Positions 9,192-18,631 are shown, numbered from the stretch's first letter. The stretch: DNA of 64,000 bases from Desulfosoma caldarium (GCF_003751385.1 NZ_RJVA01000012.1:1-64000); one strand, 5' to 3'. Program-made: numbers and translations. Notes: generated from the letters alone by a model not told the origin.

Positions 9192-9969
9192 CGATCAAAA
9201 GCCGAAGGCTTCTTTGCCGCCCATGCGGCTTCATAAATTCATCGCGCAGGCCGGATTGGCATCTCGGCGCACGGCAGAGCGATGGATCGCTGCAGGACGC
9301 GTGCGGGTCAACGGCGTGGTCATGACCAAGTTGGGCACCACGGTGGATCCGAGGCGCGACGAAGTGCGTGTGGACGGGCGTGTCGTGGAGCTGCCTTCGT
9401 CCCAAGAGGTCATTCTTTTGCATAAGCCCAGGTGGTGCCTCACCACGGTTCGGGATCCACGGGGACGGCCGACCGTCATGGACTATCTGCAAGGGCTTTC
9501 CACGCGCGTTTTTCCTGTGGGGCGCCTGGATTGGGATGCGTCGGGTGCGCTCCTTCTCACCAATGACGGAGAACTGGCCAACCGGCTCATGCACCCGCGC
9601 TACGGAGTGCCGAAGGTCTATCGCGTGGAAGTACAAGGCGTGCCCACTGGCGATCAACTGGATGCGTGGCGCCGAGGTGTTCGGTTGAAGGAAGGGGTGA
9701 CGGCTCCGGCGGAGGTGGAGGTGGTGCGGCGCTTTGCCACATCGACCTGGTTGGTTGTCACATTGCATCAGGGGTGGTATCGGCAGATCAAACGCATGGG
9801 CCACGCCCTGGAGCTTCCTGTCCTCAACATTCATCGCATCGCTTACGGACCCATTCGCTTGGGCCGGTTGCCGGTGGGACAATGGAGGCGGCTTTCGCAA
9901 CAGGAAGTGAGCCGCCTTCGGCAAGTCGTGATGGGGGCTTTGGAAAACAGGCGCGTGCATAATGTTTAA
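9184..9969 (+). CDS. rluB: 23S rRNA pseudouridine synthase RluB family
   Basis: 261-residue pseudouridine synthase of the RsuA/RluB/RluE/RluF group. It has an N-terminal S4 RNA-binding domain (MRLHKFIAQAGLASRRTAE, about residues 14-60) and the catalytic aspartate in FPVGRLDWDASGALLLTNDG near 110-128. The basic segment VTLHQGWYRQIKRM is also family-typical. It starts within the last codons of trpS and its own end overlaps the TPR protein gene by 8 bp, so the three are probably cotranscribed. Confidence 0.88.
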   Translation: MSDDQKPKASLPPMRLHKFIAQAGLASRRTAERWIAAGRVRVNGVVMTKLGTTVDPRRDEVRVDGRVVELPSSQEVILLHKPRWCLTTVRDPRGRPTVMDYLQGLSTRVFPVGRLDWDASGALLLTNDGELANRLMHPRYGVPKVYRVEVQGVPTGDQLDAWRRGVRLKEGVTAPAEVEVVRRFATSTWLVVTLHQGWYRQIKRMGHALELPVLNIHRIAYGPIRLGRLPVGQWRRLSQQEVSRLRQVVMGALENRRVHNV

Positions 9970-11869
9970 AAGAAGCTCTCCCAAAAGGTCTTATGACACG
10001 GTATCGCTTTTTCGACCTCGACGCCGACGCTCCAGAGCGTCCAGGGCCCTCAAGGTTGGTGTATTGGCCGCTGCCGCCATGGCGATTTTCGCTGGGGTGA
10101 AGCTATACGGGAATCCTCTCGAAGCTGTTCTCGCCAGACTCCCGGTGCCGCATCGGCTGGAAGCCGTTGTTCTGGAGGTCAATGGAAAAACAGAAGAAAT
10201 TCCTTTGGACGGCGAAAAAGTTTTCAACCCACGCGATGCCCTTCGCGTGGTCGGCGTGAAAACCGATGGATGGATTGCCTGGGGTGTCACGGTGCGGGCC
10301 GCGGACTTGAATGTTCGCGAGGTGACAGGCCAGGCGAAGGTCCTCAGGGACCTTATGCCGGCCGAAACCTTTGAGACGCCCAGACGCGTGGACTTGGAAG
10401 CCACGTGGATGGGTAAACCCCTTGGCAGGGTTCGACTTTTCGTCCAATTGGACGCCAAGGACTGGTTGGCCAAGGCCCAGGAAGCGGTTGAATTGGAAGA
10501 GAAAATCCAGTATCTGGAAAGAGTTCTGGAAGCCGACCCGCGCAACGTCCTGGTCAAGACCCAGTTGGCCGGCTTGTATGGGGAAGCGAATCGATACGGG
10601 GATGCGGAAAAGCTTTACAAAGAAGTCTTGGAACTCGGGCCGTCTCGGCCCGTGCTAGATAGGCTCATCGCCGTCTACAAGAAACAGAAAAAACACGCCC
10701 AGGTGCTGGAAGCTTCGCTGCACCTATTGCAGCTTTCCAACGACACGCAGGTGTTTCAGGACCTGGTGAGCTACATGCAGCGCCAGGTGCCCATCGAAGA
10801 AGCCTTGAAACTCTTCAGGCAGCATGGTCCCAAGGTGCCGGCGGCGTATCGCGGCTCATGGCACCTGGTGCGAGCGGATCTGGCCACCAAGGCGAAAAAC
10901 TGGGCGGAGGCCGCCCAGGCCTACGAAAGCGCCATGGCCGCCGGCGTGCGCAACTCCACCATTTACTACAACCTTTCGGTGGTGAGAAGCAAAACGGGTG
11001 ACTTGGATCAGGCCGCTCAGGATTTGGAAAAATACCTCAAGGCCAATCCAGGGGATGTGACCAACTGGCTAAAGCTTGCGGCCATGGCCGAAAAAGCCGG
11101 GGACGCGTCCAAAGCATTGAAAATTTATCGGGACCTCATGGCCAAAAATCCTTCCGAAAAAAGGGTTCTTGTGCGTTTGGCCGCCCTTTTGGAAAAATCC
11201 GGCGATAAAGGCGAACTGCTCAAAGTCTACGAAAACCTGGCTCGCCTAGACCCCCAGGACCGCGTGGTGCAATGGAATTTGGCCATGCTTCTCTACGACA
11301 CCAAACAGTGGGACAAGGCTCTGAGCGCCTTTGAAAAGTGCGCGGGCCTGTCGCCGAACGATCCCCAGCCTTTAAAATACCTCTTGGATCTTTATCAAAA
11401 AGCCAAGAACCAGCCCAAGCAGGTGGAAATCCTGAAGAAACTCATTGCTGTGGACAAAGATAACCTGGCTTACTACGATGCCCTTTTTGTTCTGTACGAC
11501 CAGGCAAAAGACTATGATGCCATTGTCAATGTGTTTGAAGAGGCGGCGCAAAAGCATCCCAAGGTGACGGCCTTTTACCAGTATCTGCTCTACGGAGCGC
11601 TTAAGAAAGGTCAAAAACAAAAGGCCCTGAAGGCCTTGGAAGAACTGTGCCGGCTGGAACCAAAGAAAGTCAAATACCTTAAACAGGCAGCTCAGCTTCA
11701 TGAAAGCCTGGGGCAGTACAGCAAGGCGCTGGAAAAGATCAAGCGCGTTTTGGAAATCCATCCCAACGATGCGGCGGCCAAGGACGATTATTTGCGCCTG
11801 AGGCTCCTTTTGATGGCTCCCAAAAAGACGGGCTTTTTCTATTGCACGGAAAAGCCGGTTCGTGTATAA
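9962..11869 (+). CDS. Membrane-anchored tetratricopeptide repeat protein
   Basis: 635 residues. A basic N-terminus (RPRRRRSRASRALK) precedes one hydrophobic segment (about residues 32-48), implying an inner-membrane anchor with the rest outside the cytoplasm. Residues about 55-165 form an unrecognised beta-rich region, followed by 12 or so TPR-like helical repeats to the end, for example NYNPRN-type pairs around DPRNVLVKTQLAGLYGEA and NPGDVTNWLKLAAMAEKAGD. TPR domains scaffold protein complexes; no enzymatic motif is seen. It overlaps rluB by 8 bp and ends 12 bp before a tRNA gene. Confidence 0.75.
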   Translation: MFKRSSPKRSYDTVSLFRPRRRRSRASRALKVGVLAAAAMAIFAGVKLYGNPLEAVLARLPVPHRLEAVVLEVNGKTEEIPLDGEKVFNPRDALRVVGVKTDGWIAWGVTVRAADLNVREVTGQAKVLRDLMPAETFETPRRVDLEATWMGKPLGRVRLFVQLDAKDWLAKAQEAVELEEKIQYLERVLEADPRNVLVKTQLAGLYGEANRYGDAEKLYKEVLELGPSRPVLDRLIAVYKKQKKHAQVLEASLHLLQLSNDTQVFQDLVSYMQRQVPIEEALKLFRQHGPKVPAAYRGSWHLVRADLATKAKNWAEAAQAYESAMAAGVRNSTIYYNLSVVRSKTGDLDQAAQDLEKYLKANPGDVTNWLKLAAMAEKAGDASKALKIYRDLMAKNPSEKRVLVRLAALLEKSGDKGELLKVYENLARLDPQDRVVQWNLAMLLYDTKQWDKALSAFEKCAGLSPNDPQPLKYLLDLYQKAKNQPKQVEILKKLIAVDKDNLAYYDALFVLYDQAKDYDAIVNVFEEAAQKHPKVTAFYQYLLYGALKKGQKQKALKALEELCRLEPKKVKYLKQAAQLHESLGQYSKALEKIKRVLEIHPNDAAAKDDYLRLRLLLMAPKKTGFFYCTEKPVRV

Positions 11870-11881
11870 AGGCCGTGCTTC

Positions 11882-11957
11882 GGGCGGGTAACTCAGCGGT
11901 GAGAGTGCCATCCTCACACGGTGGAAGTCGAGGGTTCGAATCCCCCCCCGCCCACCA
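11882..11957 (+). tRNA. tRNA-Val (anticodon CAC)
   Basis: A 76-nt cloverleaf: acceptor stem GGGCGGG (11882-11888) pairs with CCCGCCC, D-arm ACTC/GAGT, anticodon stem CCATC/GGTGG around loop CTCACAC (anticodon CAC, valine codon GUG), T-loop TTCGAAT, discriminator A and an encoded CCA. The T stem GAGGG/CCCCC contains one A-C mismatch in my alignment. It lies 12 bp after the TPR gene. Confidence 0.92.
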
Positions 11958-11972
11958 CTTGGAAACGCTTTG

Positions 11973-11998
11973 GCTTCGGTGCAGCCGAAGCTTTTTTT
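11973..11998 (+). terminator. Rho-independent terminator after tRNA-Val
   Basis: Stem GCTTCGG/CCGAAGC preceded by a G, with loop TGCAG, followed by seven T residues. It starts 16 nt after the CCA end of the tRNA. Confidence 0.8.
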
Positions 11999-12087
11999 AT
12001 GGGTAGATTCCTGAGTACCTGGGTGTGGGCGTTTCCGGGGTGGAAAGCGCGACCGTGTGAGGAAGCAACATTTCAAGGAGCCGTTCC

Positions 12088-12240
12088 ATGCGCAGAATCC
12101 GTCGGTTTGGCAGGATGTGGAACTGGGTGTTGGCCTTGAGCCTTTTCTGTGCTGCTGCGGTAGGCTGCAACACCGTCAAGGGCATCGGCAAAGACATTCG
12201 TTCTCTAGGCGGCGCCATCGAACGCACATCCGGTAAATGA
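12088..12240 (+). CDS. Entericidin A/B family small lipoprotein
   Basis: 50-residue ORF starting at ATG 12088 with CAAGGAG 6 nt upstream. It has a basic N-terminus (MRRIRRFGRMW), a hydrophobic signal (VLALSLFCAAAV), a lipobox-like AVGC and then NTVKGIGKDIRSLGG, which matches the entericidin pattern CNTxxGxGxDxxxxGxxI. Members are tiny outer-membrane-linked lipopeptides; in E. coli EcnA/EcnB act as an antidote/toxin pair. No second copy is adjacent. Confidence 0.8.
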   Translation: MRRIRRFGRMWNWVLALSLFCAAAVGCNTVKGIGKDIRSLGGAIERTSGK

Positions 12241-12704
12241 ATCATGGGTCACATCTTGTTTTATTCTCAAGCGTGCCGGGCCTTCACAAAAAGCGGCCCC
12301 CACCGAAGAGCCTAAAGCTCTTCACCAGGAAGCCTAAAGCTGGTCGAGAGCCGTGTTGTGCCTTGCCGGTGCAAACGGGCGCAGCGCCTTCGAGATCATC
12401 TAGGCGATGTCTCGACCTCGTGTTGATCACAATCGGCTTATTGGCCTTGGGTCGGTGGTGTCCCAGGCGGCATCGAACGACCGGGAGCGGCGAGGCTTAC
12501 CATTGACAGTTTCGAAGAAACTCGCGCCAGTACCTTGGTCGATTCGGACCTTATGATCGCACTGGCCCTGTGGGGTAGTCCTGGCGACCGGCACAAACCA
12601 ACATGTGACCCCAGTGGGACGCGAGCCGGGAATCGGCCCGCGCCACGACGTTCATTTGGAATCGCGTCAAGAAGGGCGTTGAAAGCCCGTTTTAGGGCCT
12701 ATTT
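12241..12704. other. Gene-free stretch with two repeat copies
   Basis: No convincing gene on either strand. It holds an inverted copy of the dispersed repeat at 12244-12268 (GGGTCACATCTTG) and a direct copy at 12590-12613 (GCACAAAC, ATGTGACCCCA). Near 12672-12690 GCCC and GGGC flank TTTTA, followed by TATTTTT, a weak hairpin that could help end transcription between the facing gene groups. Confidence 0.5.
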
Positions 12705-13496
12705 TTAGCGGGTGCCGGTGGGCAGAAAGCTTTCGTCGCCCAGCATGGTGAAGGGCGATCGGCCGTCGGGCACGCCCGTTTTGTAGTCAAAGATGCCTTC
12801 CACCAGATTGTTGACCTGCTTATAGAGGGCCCGCAGGGGAATGTTGGCGGGGCAGGTTTCCTCGCAGAGCCCGCAGTCGATGCATCGGCCGGCCATGTGC
12901 ACGGCGCGCACCAGGTGAAAGGAAGTGTCCGGAGGCAGTTTTCCTGCGGGGATGAGTTCCTTGTGTTCCAGGCTGCATTCGGTGCAGAAGCACACAGGAC
13001 ACACGTCGCGGCACCCGTAGCATCGAATGCAGCGGTTGAAATGACCGAGCCACCAGGCCAGCCTGTCCGCCTCCGGCATAGCCTCCAGTTCCTGAAGCCG
13101 ACGGCTCTGCTGCACGCCTTTGGGCGCCTCGCCATAGTCCAGGTGATCGGGGTACGGTTTGGCGCATTCGCAGTAGAAGGCGAGGTCTTGAGGGCAAGCC
13201 TGTCCCAGAATGACCACCTTGGACGGGTTTAGTTGGTTCCATTTGAACAGTTCATAAAGGGACCGCTCTTCACAGCCGCGCACCAAAACCCCAAAGGTCT
13301 TTTCTGGGTTTTGCCGCGCTTGAGCCAGAAGCAGCTTGGTGACGGGGTATCGAGCCTTGAAGGGCTGCCAGGTTTCCAACGCGTCCAGGTCGGCCTTGGT
13401 GAAGACGGCGGGAAAAGGCAGCCCGTGAACCGTCTTGTAGGCCACAAAGGCGTCCACGCGGCCTTCTTCCAGCAATTGTCGCACTTTGCTCTTCAT
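12705..13496 (-). CDS. FrhB/FdhB-like 4Fe-4S dicluster protein, last gene of the Hdr-Nfn operon
   Basis: 263 residues. The N-terminal half carries VRGCEERSLYEL and VVILGQACPQD, resembling the beta subunit of F420 hydrogenase/formate dehydrogenase (FrhB/FdhB family). The C-terminal half has two 4Fe-4S motifs, CIRCYGCRDVCPVC near residue 156 and CIDCGLCEETCP near 205. Extra cysteines (CFCTEC, YCECAKPYP) may bind further clusters. It lies 36 bp after mvhD on the same strand. It probably passes electrons between the HdrA-MvhD module and a partner; the partner is not identified. Confidence 0.75.
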   Translation of the reverse strand: MKSKVRQLLEEGRVDAFVAYKTVHGLPFPAVFTKADLDALETWQPFKARYPVTKLLLAQARQNPEKTFGVLVRGCEERSLYELFKWNQLNPSKVVILGQACPQDLAFYCECAKPYPDHLDYGEAPKGVQQSRRLQELEAMPEADRLAWWLGHFNRCIRCYGCRDVCPVCFCTECSLEHKELIPAGKLPPDTSFHLVRAVHMAGRCIDCGLCEETCPANIPLRALYKQVNNLVEGIFDYKTGVPDGRSPFTMLGDESFLPTGTR

Positions 13497-13532
13497 GAGA
13501 TTCCATCCTGTACAATGAACGTGAAGCCTCTT

Positions 13533-13973
13533 CTAAAGTCCCAGGGCCAGCCGCGGGCTCGCTTCAAAGGACGGAGCGGGTCCCAGGGAACGCACCTTCT
13601 CGGTAAACGTCCGCACCACTTCGGCGAATTTGATGCCTTCGGCCGAAGAAATCCATTCCAGGCGAAACCGTTCCGGGTTGTAACCGGCGAATCGAATCAG
13701 TTCCTGCACGAATTTCATACGCTTTAGGGTCATGTAGTTGCCTTTGAGGTAATGACAATCCCCGATGTGACATCCGGCAACAAGCACTCCGTCGGCACCG
13801 CGTTGAAAGGCGTGAAGCACATGGTGGGGCGATACGGTGCCCGAGCACATGACGCGCACGACACGCACATTGGGCGGGTACTGAAACCGGCTCACCCCCG
13901 CCAAGTCGGCTCCGGCGTAGCTGCACCAGTTGCACAAAATGGCCAAAATTCTCGGTTCAAAGCGTTCCGCCAT
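13533..13973 (-). CDS. mvhD: MvhD-family hydrogenase/heterodisulfide reductase iron-sulfur subunit
   Basis: 146-residue small Fe-S protein. The start MAERFEPRILAILCNWCSYAG and the cysteines in VRVMCSGTV and GVLVAGCHIGDCHY are the MvhD signature for a 2Fe-2S protein linking HdrA to a hydrogenase, formate dehydrogenase or other donor. The frame is open further upstream to 14180 but that would overlap hdrA; the ATG at 13973 lies 22 bp after the hdrA stop. Its position between hdrA and an FrhB-like gene supports an HdrA-MvhD bifurcation module. Confidence 0.9.
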   Translation of the reverse strand: MAERFEPRILAILCNWCSYAGADLAGVSRFQYPPNVRVVRVMCSGTVSPHHVLHAFQRGADGVLVAGCHIGDCHYLKGNYMTLKRMKFVQELIRFAGYNPERFRLEWISSAEGIKFAEVVRTFTEKVRSLGPAPSFEASPRLALGL

Positions 13974-13995
13974 GATTGTATCTCCTGCCGATGGC

Positions 13996-16900
13996 CTAAG
14001 CGCTGAGGGCCTCGTCGATTTGGGTGTAGAGCTGCAGGTGGGAAAACCCCAGCAGCGTAATGGCTTCCGATGGGCATGTGGCCGCGCAGGTGCCGCATCC
14101 CTTGCACAGAGCGTGGTTGACTTCGCACTTGGCTTCCTGTTCCAGGTACGAGATGGCCCCGAAGGGACAACACTGCACACAGCCCTGACAGCCGCAGCAC
14201 AGGTCCTTGTTCACCACGGCCACCACACCGCCGGCCAGAATGGAATCTTTGGCCAGCACGGTGGCCGCGCGAGCCGCGGCGGCCTTGGCCTGGGCGATGC
14301 ATTCTTCGGTGGGTTTGGGGTAGTGGGCCAAGCCCGCAATGAAAACGCCGTCCGTGGCAAAATCCACGGGTCGCAATTTGGCGTGAGCCTCCAAGAAGAA
14401 GCCTTCGGCATTCAAAGGCACCTTGAACATCTTGGCCAGCTCATCGGCTTCTTCCGTGCGCATGACAATGGCGGAGGCCAGGGTGAGAATATCCGGTTTG
14501 AGCACGATGGGGCGCTGCAGGATGTGGTCCAGCACGGTGACGGTGAGGGAGCCGTCTGAGGCCACCTGGACCTGGGGTTTGTTGTCCAGGTCAAAGCGAA
14601 TGAAGAGCACACCCCGGGCCCGAGCTTCCTTGTAGAGGTTTTCTCTCAAGCCAAAGGTGCGAATATCCCGGTAGAGCATGAAGACATCCAAATCCGGATT
14701 AAGCTTTTTAAGGCGTAGGGCGTTTTCAATGGAATGGCTGCAGCAGACTCGGCTGCAGTATGGCCTTTGGGGTTCTCTGGATCCCACGCACTGAATGAAC
14801 ACGGCCGAGTTGGCATTGACAATGCGCGAATCTCGTTGGCTGATAGCCTGATCCAAATCCAGATTAAGGAAAATGCGATCGCTTTGCCCGTAGCCGTATT
14901 CTGTAGGTTTCAGTGAATGGGCTCCAATGGCCAAAATGGCGACACCATGGTCGACTTCCTTGGGGGATCCGCCCACATCCAGCACCGTGTGAAAATTGCC
15001 CACAAAGCCCTGCACGTCCCGGATATGGGTGTTGGTGTACACGGTGATCTTCGGGTGTTGGATGACTCGATTGATGAGCTCATCCAAGAAGGGCGCAATG
15101 GGCTGGCCGTCCCAGGTGGAATAGAGCTTGCGGCCGTGACCGCCCAGGACGTCTTTGCGTTCCACGAGCGTGACGGGGTAACCTTGGTCGGCCAAGGTCA
15201 GGGCGGCCGTCATGCCCGCGATACCGCCCCCGACCACTAAGCCCGATTTGGTCACGTTCAGCTGCACCTCGCTTAGAGGCTGTTGCAAGGCCACTTTGGC
15301 TACCGCCATGCGCACCATGTCTTTGGCCTTTTCCGTGGCGGCTTCGGGCTCGTTCATGTGGACCCAGGAGCCCATGTTGCGAATGTTGGCCATTTCAAAG
15401 AGGTATTTGTTGAGACCGGCCTGTTTAAGGGTTTCCTGGAACAGAGGTTCGTGGGTTCGAGGGGAACAGGCGGCCACGACGATTCGGTTGAGCTTATGGT
15501 CTTCGATGACCTTTTTCATTTTGTCCTGGGTGTCCTGGGCGCACGTAAAAAGGTTGCGCTCCACATACACCACCGAGGGCAACGTTTCCGCGTAATCGGC
15601 GACCGCCGCCACATCAATCACGCCGGCGATGTTCACGCCACAGTGGCAGACAAACACGCCCACGCGAGGTTCTTGGGTCGCCACATCTTTTTCCGTAAGT
15701 GCAGGGGGCTTGCGGGTCAGGGTATTTCGCGCGGGGGCTAGCAGGGCGGCGGATTCGGCCGCAGCGGCCGAGGCTTCCATGACGGAAAGGGGAATGTCTT
15801 TTGGGCTTTGAAAAACGCCGCACACAAAAATGCCGTCCCGAGAGGTCTGAACGGGTTCAAAAGGTGAGGTGGCGGCGAAGCGGCCGTCGCCGATCTCCAC
15901 CCCGAGCCTTTCGGCCAAGTCCAGAGTTTGTTGGGAAATCTGGAGACCCACAGACAGCACCACGAGGTTAAAGATTTCTTCCACGACCCGGCCGTCTTCG
16001 GTCACATACTGAATAGCCAGATCGTCGGTTCCTGGGACGGCTTCAATGCTGTGAACTCGGGAGCGGATGAAGCGCACGCCCTTTTCTTTTTGAGCACGCT
16101 CATAGTACTTGTCGAAGTCTTTACCCGGTGTGCGCATGTCCATAAAGAAAATGGCCGTCTCCAGGTCGGGGCCGGCATGTTCGATGGCGATTCCGGCTTG
16201 CTTGATGGCGTACATGCAGCACACGGAGGAACAATAGCCGTTGTCGCAATGGTGGATGTCGCGGGATCCCACGCACTGCAGCCACGCGATCTTCTTAGGT
16301 TCCTGATGATCCGAGGGCCGCACGAGGTGGCCTTCAAAGGGGCCCGAGGCGGACAAAATCCGCTCAAACTCCATGGATGTGACGACATTGGGTAGCTTGG
16401 CGTAGTTATAGGTGTCGTAAACCCTGGGATCAAAGGGTTCAAAGCCGGGTGCCAAAATGATGCTGCCCACGTCCAGAGTGAACTCACGATCCTTATCATC
16501 GAAATTCACGGCCTGGGTCGGGCAAAACTTCTCACAGGCGCGACATTTGCCTTTTTCGAAATAGATACAATGATCTTTGTCGATGAGATACTTCAAAGGC
16601 ACGGCTTGGGGAAACTTGACATAGGCAGCTTTGCGTCGGCCGAGCCCCGCGTTGTACTCATCGGGCACCTTGCGAGGGCATTTTTCAGCACAGGTGCCGC
16701 ATCCGATGCACTTTTCCATGTCGATGTAGCGGGCGCGCTGGAAAACGGTGACGCGGAAATTGCCGGCTTGCCCTGAAACCCCTTTCACTTCGGCCAGCGT
16801 GTGCAGTTGAATGTTCAAATGCCGCCCGACCTCGACCAGTTTCGGTGACAGAATGCACAAGGAGCAATCGTCGGTAGGAAAAGTCTTGTCAAGCGTGGCC

Positions 16901-17055
16901 ATGACGCCGCCGATGGCCGAACTGGACTCGACCAGGTGCACGAAATACCCCGAATCGGCCAAATCTAAGGCTGCCTGGACGCCGGCGATGCCTCCACCAA
17001 CCACCATGACGGATCCGATGGTGTTCGCTGGGGTGGGTCGCGTCGCATTGGTCAT
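13996..17055 (-). CDS. hdrA: Double-length HdrA, FAD- and 4Fe-4S-containing heterodisulfide reductase subunit A
   Basis: 1,019 residues with two FAD/NAD-binding modules. The first has VVGGGIAG at 18-25, then ferredoxin motifs CIGCGTCAEKCP near 116 and CRACEKFCP near 172. The classical HdrA N-terminal segment (FVCHCGVNIAG near 468; FTCAQDTQ; CSPRTHEPLFQ) comes next, followed by a second VVGGGIAG near 608 and two C-terminal clusters, CCGCQGCVQCCP near 952 and CKGCGTCAATCP near 981. HdrA is the flavin-based electron-bifurcating core of Hdr complexes. The ATG at 17055 follows AAGGGAGG; a TTG 21 nt upstream is a poorer choice. HdrB and HdrC are absent from this operon. Confidence 0.92.
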   Translation of the reverse strand: MTNATRPTPANTIGSVMVVGGGIAGVQAALDLADSGYFVHLVESSSAIGGVMATLDKTFPTDDCSLCILSPKLVEVGRHLNIQLHTLAEVKGVSGQAGNFRVTVFQRARYIDMEKCIGCGTCAEKCPRKVPDEYNAGLGRRKAAYVKFPQAVPLKYLIDKDHCIYFEKGKCRACEKFCPTQAVNFDDKDREFTLDVGSIILAPGFEPFDPRVYDTYNYAKLPNVVTSMEFERILSASGPFEGHLVRPSDHQEPKKIAWLQCVGSRDIHHCDNGYCSSVCCMYAIKQAGIAIEHAGPDLETAIFFMDMRTPGKDFDKYYERAQKEKGVRFIRSRVHSIEAVPGTDDLAIQYVTEDGRVVEEIFNLVVLSVGLQISQQTLDLAERLGVEIGDGRFAATSPFEPVQTSRDGIFVCGVFQSPKDIPLSVMEASAAAAESAALLAPARNTLTRKPPALTEKDVATQEPRVGVFVCHCGVNIAGVIDVAAVADYAETLPSVVYVERNLFTCAQDTQDKMKKVIEDHKLNRIVVAACSPRTHEPLFQETLKQAGLNKYLFEMANIRNMGSWVHMNEPEAATEKAKDMVRMAVAKVALQQPLSEVQLNVTKSGLVVGGGIAGMTAALTLADQGYPVTLVERKDVLGGHGRKLYSTWDGQPIAPFLDELINRVIQHPKITVYTNTHIRDVQGFVGNFHTVLDVGGSPKEVDHGVAILAIGAHSLKPTEYGYGQSDRIFLNLDLDQAISQRDSRIVNANSAVFIQCVGSREPQRPYCSRVCCSHSIENALRLKKLNPDLDVFMLYRDIRTFGLRENLYKEARARGVLFIRFDLDNKPQVQVASDGSLTVTVLDHILQRPIVLKPDILTLASAIVMRTEEADELAKMFKVPLNAEGFFLEAHAKLRPVDFATDGVFIAGLAHYPKPTEECIAQAKAAAARAATVLAKDSILAGGVVAVVNKDLCCGCQGCVQCCPFGAISYLEQEAKCEVNHALCKGCGTCAATCPSEAITLLGFSHLQLYTQIDEALSA

Positions 17056-17079
17056 GTTGATGCCTCCCTTGTTCAATCC

Positions 17080-18561
17080 TTATAGCGTTTTAGGGTCGTC
17101 CGTTGCGGGGCTGGGAGGAATGATCTTTTTCTGCCCGTTGCTCAAAAACTCATGCATGGACGCCGCCGCAATGCGCCCCTCACCCATAGCGCTGATGACG
17201 GTGGCCCCACCCGAGACGATGTCGCCTCCGGCCCACACTCGGGCCTTGGAGGTGCGGCCCCTTTCATCAGTGACCACAGTGCCCCAGCGCGTGACGTTGA
17301 GGTCGGGAGTTGTGGAAGGGATGAGGGGGTTGGGGGAGGTTCCCAAAGAAACCACAACGGTGTCCACGTCCAGAATGTATTCGCTTCCGGGAATGGGGAC
17401 CGGACGTCGCCGGCCGCTTTCGTCGGGTTCGGTAAGTTTCATGCGGATGAGTTCCATGGCCGCCACGTTGTTGCGCCCGTCACTCAAAAAGGCCGTGGGG
17501 TTGCACAGAAAATGGAACTCAATGCCTTCCTCCTCGGCGTTTTCGACTTCTTCCAGTCGAGCCGGCATTTCGGCGCGCGTGCGTCGATAGATGACATAGA
17601 CTTCTTGGGCTCCAAGGCGCACGGCGCAGCGCGCCGCATCCATGGCCACGTTGCCGCCTCCGATGACCGCCACCTTTTTGCCCATTTTGATGGGCGTAGC
17701 GTATTCCGGATATCGGTAAGCCTTCATGAGGTTGGTGCGCGTCAGGAACTCATTGGCCGAATAGACCATGTTCAGATTTTCTCCGGGCACCCCGAGGAAT
17801 TTGGGAAGCCCGGCACCGGGGGCCAGATAGACGGCATCGTAGTCGGTGCGCAGCAGTTCATCGAGGCTGTAGTTGATACCGATGACCGTGTTGAGCCTGA
17901 GGTCCACGCCCAGGGACTGCACGTACTGCACTTCGCGCTGCACGATTTCTTTGGGAAGGCGAAATTGGGGAATACCGTACATGAGCACCCCGCCGGCCAC
18001 GTGAAGCGCTTCAAACAACACGACTTGATGCCCCAAAATGGCCAGGTCGGACGCCACTGTGAGGCCCGAAGGGCCGGATCCCACCACGGCGACCTTTTTG
18101 CCCGTGGACGGTGCCATCTCCGGCATGGTGGGTGCCCCTTGAGTTCTTTCCCAATCGGCGATGAACCGTTCCAGTCGCCCGATGGCCACCGGAGCTCCTT
18201 TTTTGTTCAGGGTGCAGGCGTTTTCGCACTGCAGTTCCTGAGGGCACACGCGGCCGCAGACGCCGGGAAGCGATGTCTTGCGCTTCAATATGCGCGCCGC
18301 CTCTTCCACGTCTTCGCGCTGCAGAGCCGCAATGAAATCTGGAATGTCGATATTGACCGGGCAGCCCTGCTGACACGGCCTTTTTTTGCACTGAATACAA
18401 CGGGATGCCTCTTCTTTGGCCAATTCCCACGTGTATCCAAGAGCCACTTCATCGAAGTTGTGACGGCGCTCGTGTTCCGACTGCTTCGGCATCTCGACCC
18501 GGTTCAGATTGATTTTCTGCTTCTTTGCCGGGGCGCTTTTGGTTCCTTTTTCTTCCGTCAT
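17080..18561 (-). CDS. nfnB: NfnB / GltD-like NADPH and FAD oxidoreductase
   Basis: 493 residues of the glutamate-synthase small-subunit family: N-terminal 4Fe-4S region CIQCKKRPCQQGCP near 57 and GVCGRVCPQ near 99, FAD motif VVGSGPSG near 158 and NAD(P) motif VIGGGNVAMD near 299. Next to an NfnA-type gene and not to gltB, this is best read as the large subunit of NADH-dependent reduced ferredoxin:NADP+ oxidoreductase, which bifurcates electrons from NADPH to NAD+ and ferredoxin or runs in reverse. Start ATG at 18561 with GGAGATCAGG upstream; 24 bp before hdrA. Confidence 0.88.
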   Translation of the reverse strand: MTEEKGTKSAPAKKQKINLNRVEMPKQSEHERRHNFDEVALGYTWELAKEEASRCIQCKKRPCQQGCPVNIDIPDFIAALQREDVEEAARILKRKTSLPGVCGRVCPQELQCENACTLNKKGAPVAIGRLERFIADWERTQGAPTMPEMAPSTGKKVAVVGSGPSGLTVASDLAILGHQVVLFEALHVAGGVLMYGIPQFRLPKEIVQREVQYVQSLGVDLRLNTVIGINYSLDELLRTDYDAVYLAPGAGLPKFLGVPGENLNMVYSANEFLTRTNLMKAYRYPEYATPIKMGKKVAVIGGGNVAMDAARCAVRLGAQEVYVIYRRTRAEMPARLEEVENAEEEGIEFHFLCNPTAFLSDGRNNVAAMELIRMKLTEPDESGRRRPVPIPGSEYILDVDTVVVSLGTSPNPLIPSTTPDLNVTRWGTVVTDERGRTSKARVWAGGDIVSGGATVISAMGEGRIAAASMHEFLSNGQKKIIPPSPATDDPKTL

Positions 18562-18631
18562 TGCCTGATCTCCTTAAACGCTGCCCGTCCGTGCGGGCGC
18601 CGCACGAAGCCGTACCGTGGGTTCCTATAGC

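Noticed and set aside
12237-12506. 89-codon + strand ORF after the entericidin gene
   Set aside because: No homology signal or ribosome site, and it starts within a dispersed repeat.
17152-18630. 492-codon open frame on the + strand
   Set aside because: Antisense shadow of nfnB; no motifs and no ribosome site.
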